DNA of 64,000 nt from Gillisia sp. Hel1_33_143 (GTDB lineage: Bacteria; Bacteroidota; Bacteroidia; Flavobacteriales; Flavobacteriaceae): positions 3,038,001 to 3,102,000 of the forward strand of contig NZ_LT629737.1 of the NCBI RefSeq assembly GCF_900104765.1, in the 5' to 3' direction. The number at the start of each line of letters is the position of its first letter. The stretch's first letter is position 1. The notes below the pieces were generated by a model. The model made no database searches. It was given only the letters and a program-made list of their open reading frames with translations, and was not told the DNA's origin. This document shows positions 1-9,104 of the stretch, piece by piece. Made by a program: the position numbers and the translations under genes.

Positions 1-383
1 CTATCTGCATTCAATACTTTGGAAGAAGTGAAAAGGTTAACTGCGTCATCCATAATATTTTTTCGTAGCCAATTATAGCCTTCACGAGAAGTAAGATCTA
101 TTGCTTCATTTTCCACCTTAATGGCTATTAGATCCATTTCTACTTCAGTTATATTGAAAAGATATATTTGCTGCGGAGAGAAATGCTCTAAAAATTCTAC
201 TTTATCAAGAACTCCTTCCCACACCAAGTCACTAAACAGATCTAACTCTTCTTCTGCCACCTCTGGCTTATTAGTTTTTATATCTCCCCACTCTTTAGCG
301 GTAATAGATTGTGTAGCTAAGAAGTTAATGAACTCCTGATGCATTTCTTCTAATTGCTCTTTTGTAAGTCGTGTATATTTCAT
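1..383 (-). CDS. Conserved Bacteroidota protein (DUF6495-like), C-terminus cut by the window edge
   Basis: An open frame reads from ATG at 383 down to the window edge without a stop, giving about 127 residues that begin MKYTRLTKEQLEEMHQEF. The product is acidic and looks soluble, with no signal peptide or membrane segment. It resembles a small conserved Bacteroidota family of unknown function (DUF6495, from memory). It lies downstream of the rplI operon in the same orientation but is separated from it by a hairpin terminator, so it is probably transcribed on its own. No function is assigned. Confidence 0.7.
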   Translation of the reverse strand, partial: MKYTRLTKEQLEEMHQEFINFLATQSITAKEWGDIKTNKPEVAEEELDLFSDLVWEGVLDKVEFLEHFSPQQIYLFNITEVEMDLIAIKVENEAIDLTSREGYNWLRKNIMDDAVNLFTSSKVLNAD

Positions 384-406
384 AATTAAAAAAGTATAAA
401 AATAAG

Positions 407-435
407 AAAAGCCCACTCTATAAGAGTAGGCTTTT
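407..435 (-). terminator. Rho-independent terminator of the rpsF-rpsR-rplI operon
   Basis: Read on the minus strand, AAAAGCCTACTCTT and the near-complement AGAGTGGGCTTTTC form a hairpin with a short AT loop, followed by a T-rich run. It starts about 20 bases after the rplI stop. Confidence 0.75.
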
Positions 436-453
436 CAAAATAAAAAGTATTGC

Positions 454-903
454 TTATGCTTCTGATACTACATCAAAAGTAAAGGTAGAAATTACTTCAC
501 GGTGAAAACGCAATGTAGCTTCATATTGTCCTAAACGCTTAATGTTACCACCAGCAATTGTAATATATTTTTTCTCTAATTCTACACCTTCTTTAGCAAG
601 AGCGTCAGAAAGGTCAGCATCTGTAATAGATCCAAACATTTTATCTCCACCACCTGCTTTAGCAGTAAGTTTCAATTCCAATCCGTTAAGTTTAGCGGCT
701 TGTTTTTTAGCTTCGTCTATATTCTTTTGTTCTTTAAAAGCACGTTGCTTTAAAGTTTCAGCTAAAACTTTTTTAGCTGAAGGAGTAGCCAATTCAGCAA
801 ATCCTTGAGGGATAAGAAAATTTCTACCGTAACCATTCTTCACAGTTACCATATCATTTTTAAATCCTAAATTTTCTACGTCTTTTCTAAGTATCAATTC
901 CAT
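454..903 (-). CDS. rplI: 50S ribosomal protein L9
   Basis: At 149 aa this is the normal L9 length. The N-terminal rRNA-binding domain (MELILRKDVENLG, then VKNGYGRNFLIPQGFA) and the long connecting helix rich in Lys and Ala (about 45-80) are both visible, followed by the C-terminal domain. L9 binds 23S rRNA at the base of the L1 stalk. It is the last gene of rpsF-rpsR-rplI, an order shared by most Bacteria, with only 13 bases separating it from rpsR. Confidence 0.97.
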   Translation of the reverse strand: MELILRKDVENLGFKNDMVTVKNGYGRNFLIPQGFAELATPSAKKVLAETLKQRAFKEQKNIDEAKKQAAKLNGLELKLTAKAGGGDKMFGSITDADLSDALAKEGVELEKKYITIAGGNIKRLGQYEATLRFHREVISTFTFDVVSEA

Positions 904-916
904 AATTGCCTCTTTC

Positions 917-1213
917 TTATTTTAATAAATCGCCAACATAAGGCATTAATGCTAAATGACGTGCACGTTTAACCGCTACAGCCACTTTACGCTGATATTT
1001 TAGAGAAGTTCCTGTTAAACGACGAGGTAACAATTTACCTTGCTCATTTACGAAACTCAACAACCAATCTGCATCTTTGTAATCGATGTATTTAATACCA
1101 GATCTCTTAAATCTACAGTATTTTTTAGTTTTTGAGGTCTCTATGTTAAGTGGGGTAAGATATCTGATCTCCCCATCTTTTTTTCCTTTTGCTTGTTGTT
1201 CAATAGATGACAT
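917..1213 (-). CDS. rpsR: 30S ribosomal protein S18
   Basis: The 98-aa product has the S18 core ([17 protein letters not shown], then [20 protein letters not shown]). It pairs with S6 on the 30S platform. The frame stays open upstream to 1258, but those codons lie inside rpsF. The ATG at 1213 ([12 protein letters not shown]) gives the family's usual N-terminus and a 2-base gap after the rpsF stop, so it is chosen here. Confidence 0.95.
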   Translation of the reverse strand: MSSIEQQAKGKKDGEIRYLTPLNIETSKTKKYCRFKRSGIKYIDYKDADWLLSFVNEQGKLLPRRLTGTSLKYQRKVAVAVKRARHLALMPYVGDLLK

Positions 1214-1215
1214 AA

Positions 1216-1554
1216 CTACGCTTTTTCTTTGTTTCTGTTTCTTCTTTTCTCTGCCCAAGCAATTGCATGCTTATCTAAACTTACAGTTAAGTAACGCATC
1301 ATACGCTCGTCTCTTCTAAATTCAATCTCTAGAGGATTAATAGCTTCTCCTGGAGCTTGGAATTCGAATAAGTGATAAAAACCACTTTTTTTGTGTTGAA
1401 TTGGGTACGCTAATTTTTTAAGCCCCCAATTTTCTTTTGATACCATCTTAGCACCGTTAGAAACAAGAAAATCTTCGTATTTCTTAACTGTCTCCTTTAT
1501 CTGGTCATCAGATAAAACGGGATTCAAGATGAAAACAGTTTCATAATGATTCAT
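1216..1554 (-). CDS. rpsF: 30S ribosomal protein S6
   Basis: The 112-aa product has typical S6 features: [18 protein letters not shown] at the N-terminus, [23 protein letters not shown] in the core (a longer run, 1354-1437), and [12 protein letters not shown] near the end. S6 forms a heterodimer with S18 on the 30S platform. It is first in the operon and has a well-formed Bacteroidota promoter about 30 bases upstream. The C-terminus is Lys/Arg/Glu-rich but short. Confidence 0.97.
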   Translation of the reverse strand: MNHYETVFILNPVLSDDQIKETVKKYEDFLVSNGAKMVSKENWGLKKLAYPIQHKKSGFYHLFEFQAPGEAINPLEIEFRRDERMMRYLTVSLDKHAIAWAEKRRNRNKEKA

Positions 1555-1582
1555 AAATATTGAATTTAAATTAATTTGGGTG

Positions 1583-1613
1583 CAAAAGTAACATCTTTTT
1601 TCCTAACTGCAAA
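1583..1613 (-). promoter_or_regulatory. Bacteroidota-type promoter of rpsF-rpsR-rplI
   Basis: On the minus strand TTTG (1613-1610) is followed after 19 bases by TACTTTTG (1590-1583), matching the -33 TTTG / -7 TAnnTTTG consensus of the Bacteroidota housekeeping sigma factor. The leader to the rpsF ATG would be about 25 bases and has no Shine-Dalgarno sequence. Confidence 0.75.
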
Positions 1614-1718
1614 GCCTTTTCTACTCGGTTAAGCACTATTTTGCTCGACGAAATTCATATTTATCTTGTATTAATAAGATATATTGAGTAATATTGTTAC
1701 TACCTAACTCATGCTATA

Positions 1719-2429
1719 GTGGAAGAAATATTACTGAAATGTGCCGTAGTTGATGATTCCAGCTTGCAAAGGCTTTCCATTGTTAAGCTCATCAAAGATC
1801 ATCCCAATTTGAAGTTGGTAGCTGAATATAACAACGCTATTGAAACTAAAAACGGGCTATTGGATACTGATGTTGATCTCATCTTTTTAGATATTGAAAT
1901 GCCAATACTTTCTGGTTTCGATCTATTAGACGATTTACCTAACAAGCCACAAATCATATTTGTTACCGGTAAAACAAAATATGCCTTTAAAGCATTTGAT
2001 TATGATGCTGTAGATTATATTCACAAGCCGGTTAGTAAAGACAGGTTCAATAACGCTGTTACTAAAGCAATTAATCTTTTCCAATTAAAAAGTAATGGAG
2101 CTCCTGTAGAAGATGAGAACTTTATCTTTGTAAAGAGTAACTTAAAGAATAGAAAAGTTTTTCTAAATAAGTTAGATTATATTGAAGCTTTAGGAGATTA
2201 TGTAAAATTCGTAACAGAAAAAGACACTTTTGTAGTTCTTGCCACGATGAAATCTTTTGAGCAGCAATTACCTAATGATAAGTTTCTTAGAATTCATAAA
2301 TCTTACATCGTAAACCTTGAAAAGGTTGAGAGATATAATAGTAAGAATATTGAGATCAATAAAAAACAATTACCACTTAGCAGACATAAAAAATCAAATT
2401 TAATTGAAGCACTGAGTGCTATGCAATAA
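1719..2429 (+). CDS. LytTR-family response regulator
   Basis: The 236-aa protein has an N-terminal receiver domain (about 5-122) with acidic pocket D12/D13, phosphoacceptor D58 in FLDIEMP, T83 and K103 in HKP. A C-terminal LytTR DNA-binding domain (about 135-232) includes FLRIHKSYIVNL. The start is GTG; the nearby ATG at 1711 is out of frame. No histidine kinase gene is adjacent, so the partner must be elsewhere. It is convergent with priA. The regulated genes cannot be told from sequence. Confidence 0.9.
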   Translation: MEEILLKCAVVDDSSLQRLSIVKLIKDHPNLKLVAEYNNAIETKNGLLDTDVDLIFLDIEMPILSGFDLLDDLPNKPQIIFVTGKTKYAFKAFDYDAVDYIHKPVSKDRFNNAVTKAINLFQLKSNGAPVEDENFIFVKSNLKNRKVFLNKLDYIEALGDYVKFVTEKDTFVVLATMKSFEQQLPNDKFLRIHKSYIVNLEKVERYNSKNIEINKKQLPLSRHKKSNLIEALSAMQ

Positions 2430-2519
2430 TCCTCCTACAATTTAGAATCTCCCCTACTTACCTTCTAAATAATAATTGCTTTTTTTTAATGCTAAGCGTT
2501 ATTCGTCTCCGCTTTTTTT

Positions 2520-4973
2520 TTAATACGGGTCTACATTAATTATTATTCTCACTGCTCTCCAATTTCCTATAGAATTAAAACTGGTTAATATTTTATTGAT
2601 ATGAGCTTTAGTTTTTCCTAAGGATTGTTTTGGCGGTATTTTTAATAGGATATTTTTATAATATTCATTTCGTATTCTTGCAACCGGTGGAAATTCCGGA
2701 CCTAGAACATGCTCCTGAAAAACATTCTTTAATGCTAGCGAAAACCACTCTGCCGCTTCGTTTGTTTTTGAATAATCTCTACTCTTAAGTGTGAATTTTA
2801 CTAATTTATAAAATGGAGGATACTTATATTGATATCTATCTTCCAACTGCTCATTAAACATCCCAAGATAATCTCCTGTAGATACTTGCTGAACTATTCT
2901 ATGATGCGGATTATACGTCTGAATTAAAACCTTACCTCTATTTTTAGTACGACCCGCTCTACCGGCAACCTGAAGCATTAATTGAAAACTACGCTCATGA
3001 GCTCTAAAATCGGGAAAATTAAGAAGATTGTCTGCATTCATAATTCCCACCAACCTAACTTTTCTGAAATCTAAGCCTTTACTTAGCATTTGCGTACCTA
3101 CTAAAACATCTATAGCTTCCTGCTCGAATGCACTTATTATTTTTTGATGACCATGTTTGCCTCGCGTTGTATCCAGATCCATTCGGCCTATTTTAGCATC
3201 GGGTAGCAATGCCTTGAGCTCGGTTTCAATTTGCTCTGTACCAAAACCCTTTGTGGTAAGATCAACACTTCCACAAGCCATGCATTGCTTTTGCATCGCC
3301 ATATGATAACCGCAGTAGTGACAGCGTAATTGATTACTAAAATTATGATAGGTTAAACTCACATCGCAATTTGGACATTGTGGCGAGTGTCCGCAGGTAG
3401 TACACTCTAAAATTGGAGAATACCCTCTTCTATTTTGAAATAAAATTACCTGCTCTCCTTCTTCCAGTGTAAGTTTAATTTCTTTTAACAACTTATCAGA
3501 AAAATGGCCGGTCATTTTTTTCTTCTTATATTTCTCCTGTAGGTCTACAATTTCAATCTCGGGCAATTGAACATTTCCAAACCTTCTGTCTAAGGTTACC
3601 AACTTATATTTATTGTGGGTAGCATTATAGAAAGATTCTAATGAGGGAGTAGCAGAACCAAGAATTACTTTTCCAGAATGAATGCTAGCAAGAACCACAG
3701 CGGCATCTCTGGCATTATATCTTGGAGCAGGATCAAATTGCTTAAAAGTTGTTTCATGTTCCTCATCTACTACTATTAGTCCAAGATCCTGAAAAGGCAG
3801 AAATATAGAAGATCTAGCACCAAGGATGATCCTTGCTTTTGAACTTTTATTTAGAACATGTGTGTAGACTTCCATACGCTCATTAATAGAATATTTGCTA
3901 TGATAGACCAATACCTGCTCTCCAAAATAAGCTTGAAGTCTTGAAACTAGCTGGGAAGTTAAAGCTATCTCTGGCAATAGATAAAGCACCTGTTTACCTT
4001 GAGCGATAATTTTCTCGATACTTTTAATATAGATTTCCGTCTTTCCTGAAGAGGTTACACCATGCAACAAACAAACTTCATCATTCTCTAAGCCTTCTTG
4101 TATTTCATTAAATGCCTTTTCTTGCCATTCATTCAACAAGAAGGTCTGTTCTACATCATCAAGATCAAACTGAATTCTATCTGTTTTAAGATGGTATTCC
4201 ACAAATACCTCTTTATCTATTAAAGCTTTTATCACAGAAGCAGAAACTCCACTTTCATTAGATAGTGTTTTTAAGAGTACAGGTTTTTTACTATTTCCAT
4301 AATACTGAAACCATGTTAAAATAGCTTCACGCTGTTTAGGAGCTTTACTAAGATCATCTAGCAATTTATGCATCTCTGCTTCTTTGGTATACCTCTCATC
4401 GAGTTTAACATATCTAAGTAATCTTGGCTTATACTGTTCAAATATCTCTTGATTTATGAGAAGAATATTCTTTGCCACCATAGAATTGACTAATGGCAGA
4501 ACCATCTTTCTATCCAACAACTGCATAATTTCATTAATCTTGAGAGTAGATTGGCGTTGAAGTGCTTCTACTATTAGATATTCCTGATCATTCAATGAAA
4601 CATGGTCATGATCAAAAGTTTTATCTAACTCAATTAAGGTTTCACTTTCCAACAAGAATGCTCCCGGTAGCGCAGCTTTCATCACTTCACCTACGGTACA
4701 CATATAATATCTAGACACCCAAAACCAAAATTCTAATTGAGTTATGGTTACAATTGACGTTTTATCTAAGATCTGCTCTATAGGCTTAGCCTCATAAACC
4801 AATGGCTTCTCATTATGGATTTTAGAAACTATTCCGGTATATATTTTTGTCTTTCCAAATGGTACAGCAACCCTAGCTCCTGGATTTAAGAAATCTGCTT
4901 CTTCCTCATTTACCTTATAAGTAAAGAGATTATCTAATGGCAGGGGCAGAATAACGTCAATATAAAAATCCAT
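2520..4973 (-). CDS. priA: Primosomal protein N' (PriA helicase)
   Basis: The 817-aa product is a full-length PriA, which reloads the replicative helicase at stalled or repaired forks. Visible are the N-terminal 3'-binding domain, Walker A GVTSSGKTE (about 306-314), the DEEH box (about 404), and the zinc-binding insertion with paired cysteines CTTCG, CPNCD, CHYCG and CMACG. These are followed by the helicase C-terminal lobe with QVAGRAGR. It is monocistronic: both neighbours are separated by convergent or terminator sequence. Confidence 0.97.
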   Translation of the reverse strand: MDFYIDVILPLPLDNLFTYKVNEEEADFLNPGARVAVPFGKTKIYTGIVSKIHNEKPLVYEAKPIEQILDKTSIVTITQLEFWFWVSRYYMCTVGEVMKAALPGAFLLESETLIELDKTFDHDHVSLNDQEYLIVEALQRQSTLKINEIMQLLDRKMVLPLVNSMVAKNILLINQEIFEQYKPRLLRYVKLDERYTKEAEMHKLLDDLSKAPKQREAILTWFQYYGNSKKPVLLKTLSNESGVSASVIKALIDKEVFVEYHLKTDRIQFDLDDVEQTFLLNEWQEKAFNEIQEGLENDEVCLLHGVTSSGKTEIYIKSIEKIIAQGKQVLYLLPEIALTSQLVSRLQAYFGEQVLVYHSKYSINERMEVYTHVLNKSSKARIILGARSSIFLPFQDLGLIVVDEEHETTFKQFDPAPRYNARDAAVVLASIHSGKVILGSATPSLESFYNATHNKYKLVTLDRRFGNVQLPEIEIVDLQEKYKKKKMTGHFSDKLLKEIKLTLEEGEQVILFQNRRGYSPILECTTCGHSPQCPNCDVSLTYHNFSNQLRCHYCGYHMAMQKQCMACGSVDLTTKGFGTEQIETELKALLPDAKIGRMDLDTTRGKHGHQKIISAFEQEAIDVLVGTQMLSKGLDFRKVRLVGIMNADNLLNFPDFRAHERSFQLMLQVAGRAGRTKNRGKVLIQTYNPHHRIVQQVSTGDYLGMFNEQLEDRYQYKYPPFYKLVKFTLKSRDYSKTNEAAEWFSLALKNVFQEHVLGPEFPPVARIRNEYYKNILLKIPPKQSLGKTKAHINKILTSFNSIGNWRAVRIIINVDPY

Positions 4974-5021
4974 TTCTTAAGCTATGATTGTCACAAATTT
5001 AAACTTCTTTTTAAAGTAGAA

Positions 5022-5051
5022 TAAAAAAACCACTCTTTAATAAGAGTGGTT
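5022..5051 (-). terminator. Terminator after the DUF2147 gene
   Basis: Perfect 10-base arms AACCACTCTT (5028-5037) and AAGAGTGGTT (5042-5051) enclose a 4-base loop. On the minus strand the hairpin runs straight into seven T residues. Confidence 0.9.
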
Positions 5052-5080
5052 CTATCTAAAAAGTTATAAATCAGAAAGAT

Positions 5081-5515
5081 CTATTTTGCTCTCTGCCAAG
5101 TCTGCGTTCTATAGAAAAAGGCAATATATCCTCTAATATTTAGTAAATCTGGATTTTCTTTATCCAACCAGATCTTACATTTATATTCTTTTCCAGATTT
5201 TGGATCTGTTACCAAGCCTCCAGAGTATTCATCACCATCTTTTTCCAGACCTCGCATTACTACTAGTCCTTCTATCTTCTTGTCTTTAAGCGCACCATCA
5301 CAATTGATACATCGCTTATCTCTATCTTCTTCTTTTAGAATTCTTAGTACTTTACCGTGAACTTCTCCTCCATCTTCATAGATCTCTATAATAGAGGTTG
5401 GCTTTCCCGTCTCGTCATTCACAGTTTTCCATTTCCCGAAAACCCCTTGAGCCTGAGTACTAAGATTAATAGAAACAACACATAGTAAACATAAAATCAA
5501 TTTTTTCATCTTCAT
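5081..5515 (-). CDS. DUF2147 family exported protein
   Basis: The 144-aa protein has a signal peptide (MKMKKLILCLLCVVSINLSTQAQG, cleavage near residue 23) and then a single DUF2147 domain: VFGKWKTVNDETGKP, GKVLRI, GLVVMRGL, and WLDKENPDLLNIRGY towards the end. The fold is lipocalin-like and is found in many proteobacterial and Bacteroidota periplasmic proteins of uncertain role. CINC in the middle offers two cysteines that may form a disulfide. The ATG two codons further in is an equally possible start. Confidence 0.85.
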   Translation of the reverse strand: MKMKKLILCLLCVVSINLSTQAQGVFGKWKTVNDETGKPTSIIEIYEDGGEVHGKVLRILKEEDRDKRCINCDGALKDKKIEGLVVMRGLEKDGDEYSGGLVTDPKSGKEYKCKIWLDKENPDLLNIRGYIAFFYRTQTWQRAK

Positions 5516-5565
5516 CTTTTCAATATATTATCAGTTATAAAATGATCTAATATGCAAACCTTCAA

Positions 5566-6129
5566 TTATTTCTTACCTAACATGGCGTCTTTAAGATCAT
5601 CATCTGCAGGCTTTTCTGATAACCAAATACCAAACAATGCTTTCTTAAATTCTAATCCTTTGATTACCCCTTTATTTTTTCCGTTCTTAGAAACTGTTAC
5701 ACCAACTTCTGGCACGTAAACAATATCAAAAACATCATTTTTGCTAATTTCTTCTGAGAAATAGCTTTTAAATGTATTAATTTCTGAAGCTATAGATTGT
5801 GTTTTTCCGCCAGTAGCATTTTGGAAACCTTCATCTACAGCATCTGTCATTTTTTCACTAGATATTAATTTTGAAACTATGTGAATCTTTAATGCCATAG
5901 CTTGATTAGAGCTCATTATCTCTGATGCATTAGAACTTTTAGCATTTAAATACAACGCCCCGGCATACATATCCATCCAAAACTTCTCTCTCACTCCAAC
6001 ACCATTTAATACAAGCTTCTGCCCTTCTGCACTCATAGTGTTTGGAACCGTCACTCCTGCGGCTTTAGTTTGAGCTTGTGTAGGTGCGAAAGCAACCATG
6101 GCGATAAATAAAATAAGTACTTTTTTCAT
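5566..6129 (-). CDS. Chalcone isomerase-fold exported protein
   Basis: From the ATG at 6129 the product is 187 aa, with a signal peptide (MKKVLILFIAMVAFAPTQAQ). The upstream in-frame extension to 6231 overlaps yihY and has no signal character, so it is rejected. The mature part matches the bacterial chalcone-isomerase-like family (GVTVPNTM, LNGVGVREKFWMDMYAGALYL, LFGIWLSEKPADDDL). Members usually lack flavonoid isomerase activity and are thought to be fatty-acid-binding or envelope proteins. It follows yihY in the same direction after 23 bases. Confidence 0.85.
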   Translation of the reverse strand: MKKVLILFIAMVAFAPTQAQTKAAGVTVPNTMSAEGQKLVLNGVGVREKFWMDMYAGALYLNAKSSNASEIMSSNQAMALKIHIVSKLISSEKMTDAVDEGFQNATGGKTQSIASEINTFKSYFSEEISKNDVFDIVYVPEVGVTVSKNGKNKGVIKGLEFKKALFGIWLSEKPADDDLKDAMLGKK

Positions 6130-6152
6130 AATTGGTTTTAAGTTTAATTTGG

Positions 6153-7076
6153 TTATTTTAAATTTTTCTTCATTTTTAATAAGGAGGCATTCAATTCGAA
6201 ACCTAGTAACAATATATTCGAATTTATCCAAATATATACCATCATTACCAAAAGTGCTCCAATTGAACCATAAAGTTCATTATACCTTGCGAAATTCTCT
6301 ATATACAAGCCAAAAAGATAAGTTGTAAGCACCATTAAAATTGTGGTAAAAGTGGCTCCCATAGATAAAAATCTTGCTTGTTTCCCTTCTTTAGTTCCAA
6401 AATAATAAAGTGTTGCAACAGCTATATAGATTAGCAATATTAATATTACATATTTTATTATAAGTGTCCAAGTTTTATTATTTCCAAAGGATCCTAAAGT
6501 ACTAAGGTCATCTACCGCATAAGATAGATAAACCGCTAGTATTACAGTAATAAGCAACAACAATGCCATAACTATAGATACTCCAATAGCCACAATATAT
6601 TGTTTTACCAAAGATCTATTTGCATTGGTATGATAGGAAAATTCAAATCCTGTAAAAATTGCATTTACCCCATTGGTCATTAAAAAAATCGATAATAAAA
6701 ATGATACCGATAGTAAGCCACCACGAGGTGTATTGGCAATATCTAAAAATATATCATTAAAAAAATCTGAAGTTGTTGGAGGTAGCAAAGAGTCCATAAA
6801 AACTAAGAACTGTAATTGGAAATCGTCTATAAAATTTATATACGGTATCAAATTAAGCATGAACAGCAAGAACGGAAAAAGAGCCATAAAAAAACTGAAA
6901 GCCACAGCACTTGCTCTGGTAGAAAAAGTTCCCTTAATAATACCGCCAGAATATATTTCCCAAAGATCAAAGAATGTAAGACCATCTAACCCCGGTAAAA
7001 TTATTTTAGACGTGTAGTGCCTCCAGGTATCAGAAAATTTCTGTAAAATAGATTTAGAATAGTCTTTAGGTTGCAT
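6153..7076 (-). CDS. YihY/BrkB-family inner membrane protein
   Basis: The 307-aa protein has about six membrane helices. The diagnostic YihY start of the domain is present (STRASAVAFSFFMALFPFLLF in part, 6877-6939), with GGLLSVSFLLSIFLMTNGV and the C-terminal GALLVMMVYIWINS. The family was once called ribonuclease BN in error; its real function is not established. The ATG at 7076 follows the nadC stop with no gap, so it is translated from the nadC message. Confidence 0.9.
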   Translation of the reverse strand: MQPKDYSKSILQKFSDTWRHYTSKIILPGLDGLTFFDLWEIYSGGIIKGTFSTRASAVAFSFFMALFPFLLFMLNLIPYINFIDDFQLQFLVFMDSLLPPTTSDFFNDIFLDIANTPRGGLLSVSFLLSIFLMTNGVNAIFTGFEFSYHTNANRSLVKQYIVAIGVSIVMALLLLITVILAVYLSYAVDDLSTLGSFGNNKTWTLIIKYVILILLIYIAVATLYYFGTKEGKQARFLSMGATFTTILMVLTTYLFGLYIENFARYNELYGSIGALLVMMVYIWINSNILLLGFELNASLLKMKKNLK

Positions 7077-7937
7077 TTAATCTACTGCTTTTAAACTAAG
7101 ATCTAAATTATAAATAGAATGTGTTAGTGCACCACTAGACACATAATCTACTCCGCACTGCGCGTATTTTCTTACAGATTCTAAAGTGATACCTCCACTA
7201 GATTCGGTTAGACATTTATCTCCTATTAAATTTACCGCTTTTACCGTATCATCAAAATTAAAATTATCTATAAGTATTCTGTAAATTCCTCCACATGCTA
7301 AGATCTGTTTTATCTCATCTAAGTTTCGCGCTTCCACAATAATCTTAAGATCTAGCTCCTTATCCTTTAAATATTGTTTCGTTTTAGAAATTGCGTTATC
7401 AATACCACCGGCAAAATCTATATGGTTATCCTTGAGCATGATCATATCAAAAAGTCCGAACCTATGATTCTCCCCACCTCCAATTTTTACAGCCCATTTC
7501 TCTAAAGCTCTAATTCCCGGTGTAGTTTTTCTGGTGTCTAAGATCTTTGTTTTAGTACCTTCCAGCTTCTTTACAAATTCATTGGTCTTGGTAGCTATAG
7601 CACTCATTCTTTGCATTGCATTTAACACAAGTCTTTCTGCTTTTAATATAGATTGAGAAGAACCCTCAACATAAAATACAATATCACCCCTTTTTACTGG
7701 AGTTCCATCTTCAACAAGAGTCTCTACTTTTAGCGATTCATCTACCTTAGCAAATACATGCTTAGCAAATTCTACTCCTGCAATTATACCATTATCTTTA
7801 ACTAATAACTTTGCTTTTCCTAAAGCTGAAATTGGAATACACGCCAGAGAACTATGATCACCATCTCCTATATCTTCTCTCAAAGCGTTGGTAATAATTA
7901 TTTCAATTTCCTTTTCAAATTGTTCTTGTGAAATCAT
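7077..7937 (-). CDS. nadC: Nicotinate-nucleotide pyrophosphorylase (carboxylating)
   Basis: The 286-aa enzyme converts quinolinate and PRPP to nicotinate mononucleotide, CO2 and PPi in de novo NAD synthesis. The family's motifs are all present: EDIGDGDHSS, ERLVLNAMQRMSAIAT, TRKTTPGIRALEKWAV, GGGENHRFGLFDMIMLKDNH and ESSGGI. It is divergent from rlmH with 41 bases between the start codons, so the two promoters must overlap. Confidence 0.97.
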   Translation of the reverse strand: MISQEQFEKEIEIIITNALREDIGDGDHSSLACIPISALGKAKLLVKDNGIIAGVEFAKHVFAKVDESLKVETLVEDGTPVKRGDIVFYVEGSSQSILKAERLVLNAMQRMSAIATKTNEFVKKLEGTKTKILDTRKTTPGIRALEKWAVKIGGGENHRFGLFDMIMLKDNHIDFAGGIDNAISKTKQYLKDKELDLKIIVEARNLDEIKQILACGGIYRILIDNFNFDDTVKAVNLIGDKCLTESSGGITLESVRKYAQCGVDYVSSGALTHSIYNLDLSLKAVD

Positions 7938-7946
7938 TTCAATAGT

Positions 7947-7954
7947 TATTTTTG
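7947..7954 (+). promoter_or_regulatory. -7 box for rlmH-rdgB
   Basis: TATTTTTG matches TAnnTTTG and lies 24 bases before the rlmH ATG, in the 41-base divergent gap with nadC. No clear -33 TTG at the right distance was found. Confidence 0.45.
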
Positions 7955-7978
7955 TAAATGTAGCAAAGTCTTAGTAAA

Positions 7979-8452
7979 ATGACCATAAAATTACTGGCGA
8001 TAGGTAAAACCGATGATGCCACTCTTCAAAATTTAACTGAAATTTATATTAAACGACTCCAGTTCTATAACAAATTTGACATGGAAGTAATTCCAGACCT
8101 TAAGAAGGTTAAGAATTTAGATGAGAATCAACAAAAACAAAAGGAAGGCGAACTTATTTTGAATAAATTATCGCCATCAGATTTTGTGGTATTGTTGGAT
8201 GAAAATGGAAAGCAATTCTCTTCTGAAGGTTTTTCAGAATTTGTTCAGAAAAGAATGAACAGCGGCTTAAAACAGCTCATCTTTATTATTGGAGGGCCTT
8301 ATGGGTTTTCTCAGGATGTTTATCACAGAGCAGATTCTAAAGTCTCTTTATCAAAAATGACTTTTTCTCATCAAATGGTACGGTTATTTTTTACAGAGCA
8401 ACTCTATAGAGCATTTACTATTTTAAGAAACGAACCTTACCATCACAAATAA
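7979..8452 (+). CDS. rlmH: 23S rRNA pseudouridine-1915 N3-methyltransferase
   Basis: The 157-aa product is a SPOUT methyltransferase of normal RlmH length. The knot-forming C-terminal half shows LLDENGKQFSSEGF, FIIGGPYGFS, SLSKMTFSHQMVRLFFTEQLYRA and the terminal YHHK that contacts the substrate. It methylates helix 69 of 23S rRNA on the assembled ribosome. rdgB follows after 5 bases. Confidence 0.97.
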   Translation: MTIKLLAIGKTDDATLQNLTEIYIKRLQFYNKFDMEVIPDLKKVKNLDENQQKQKEGELILNKLSPSDFVVLLDENGKQFSSEGFSEFVQKRMNSGLKQLIFIIGGPYGFSQDVYHRADSKVSLSKMTFSHQMVRLFFTEQLYRAFTILRNEPYHHK

Positions 8453-8457
8453 ACAAT

Positions 8458-9030
8458 ATGAAAATTGTATTTGCCACTCATAACCAGAACAAACTCATTG
8501 AAGTTCAGTCTCAACTAGGATCTAACTATGAAGTGAGCTCACTTACCGATATAGAATGCCACGAAGAGATACCAGAAACTTCTAACACTATAGAAGGCAA
8601 TGCCATCCTAAAAGCAGATTATGTTACTGAACATTTTAAAATGTATTGCTTTGCGGATGATACCGGATTAGAAGTAGAATCTTTGGGTGGAGAACCTGGT
8701 GTATATTCTGCTCGATATTCCGGAGAACAAAAAAATTCAGAAGATAATATAGATAAATTATTAACGAATTTAAAAAACCAGATAAATAGAAAAGCTCAAT
8801 TTAAGACTGTTATTGCGCTAAATATTGATGGAAAACAACATTTATTTACTGGAATTTGCAAGGGAAGTATTGCAAAGGAACGTTCAGGGAACAAAGGTTT
8901 TGGCTACGATTCTGTATTTATTCCTGAGGGTAGCGCTTATACTTTTGCAGAAATGAGCCTAAAAGAAAAAGCGGTATTTAGCCACAGAGGGTTAGCTGTA
9001 AAAAAGTTGATTTCATTTCTTTCTAAATAA
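8458..9030 (+). CDS. rdgB: Non-canonical purine NTP pyrophosphatase (RdgB/HAM1)
   Basis: The 190-aa enzyme hydrolyses ITP, dITP and XTP to monophosphates, keeping deaminated purines out of nucleic acids. Motifs: FATHNQNKLIEV at the N-terminus, FADDTGLEVESLGGEPGVYSARY in the active site (8651-8719), GYDSVFIPEG, FAEMSLKEKAVFSHRG. It is the second gene of the rlmH-rdgB pair. Confidence 0.95.
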   Translation: MKIVFATHNQNKLIEVQSQLGSNYEVSSLTDIECHEEIPETSNTIEGNAILKADYVTEHFKMYCFADDTGLEVESLGGEPGVYSARYSGEQKNSEDNIDKLLTNLKNQINRKAQFKTVIALNIDGKQHLFTGICKGSIAKERSGNKGFGYDSVFIPEGSAYTFAEMSLKEKAVFSHRGLAVKKLISFLSK

Positions 9031-9077
9031 GTAATTTATTACTTGTATAAATCTGCAATAAGCTGTAAACTAATGCG

Positions 9078-9085
9078 TACCTTTG
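9078..9085 (+). promoter_or_regulatory. -7 box of the DEAD-box helicase gene
   Basis: TACCTTTG matches TAnnTTTG, 19 bases before the ATG. A -33 TTG is not clear at the usual spacing. Confidence 0.5.
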
Positions 9086-9104
9086 CAACTTATTAAAATT
9101 TTAT

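Noticed and set aside
917-1258. Longer rpsR starting at 1258
   Set aside because: The extra N-terminus overlaps rpsF and is absent from S18 proteins; the ATG at 1213 fits.
5566-6231. Longer form of the chalcone-isomerase-like protein
   Set aside because: The extension runs into yihY and would bury the signal peptide 34 residues inside.
6153-7076. Ribonuclease BN annotation for the YihY protein
   Set aside because: That name came from a historical mis-assignment; the sequence is a polytopic membrane protein.
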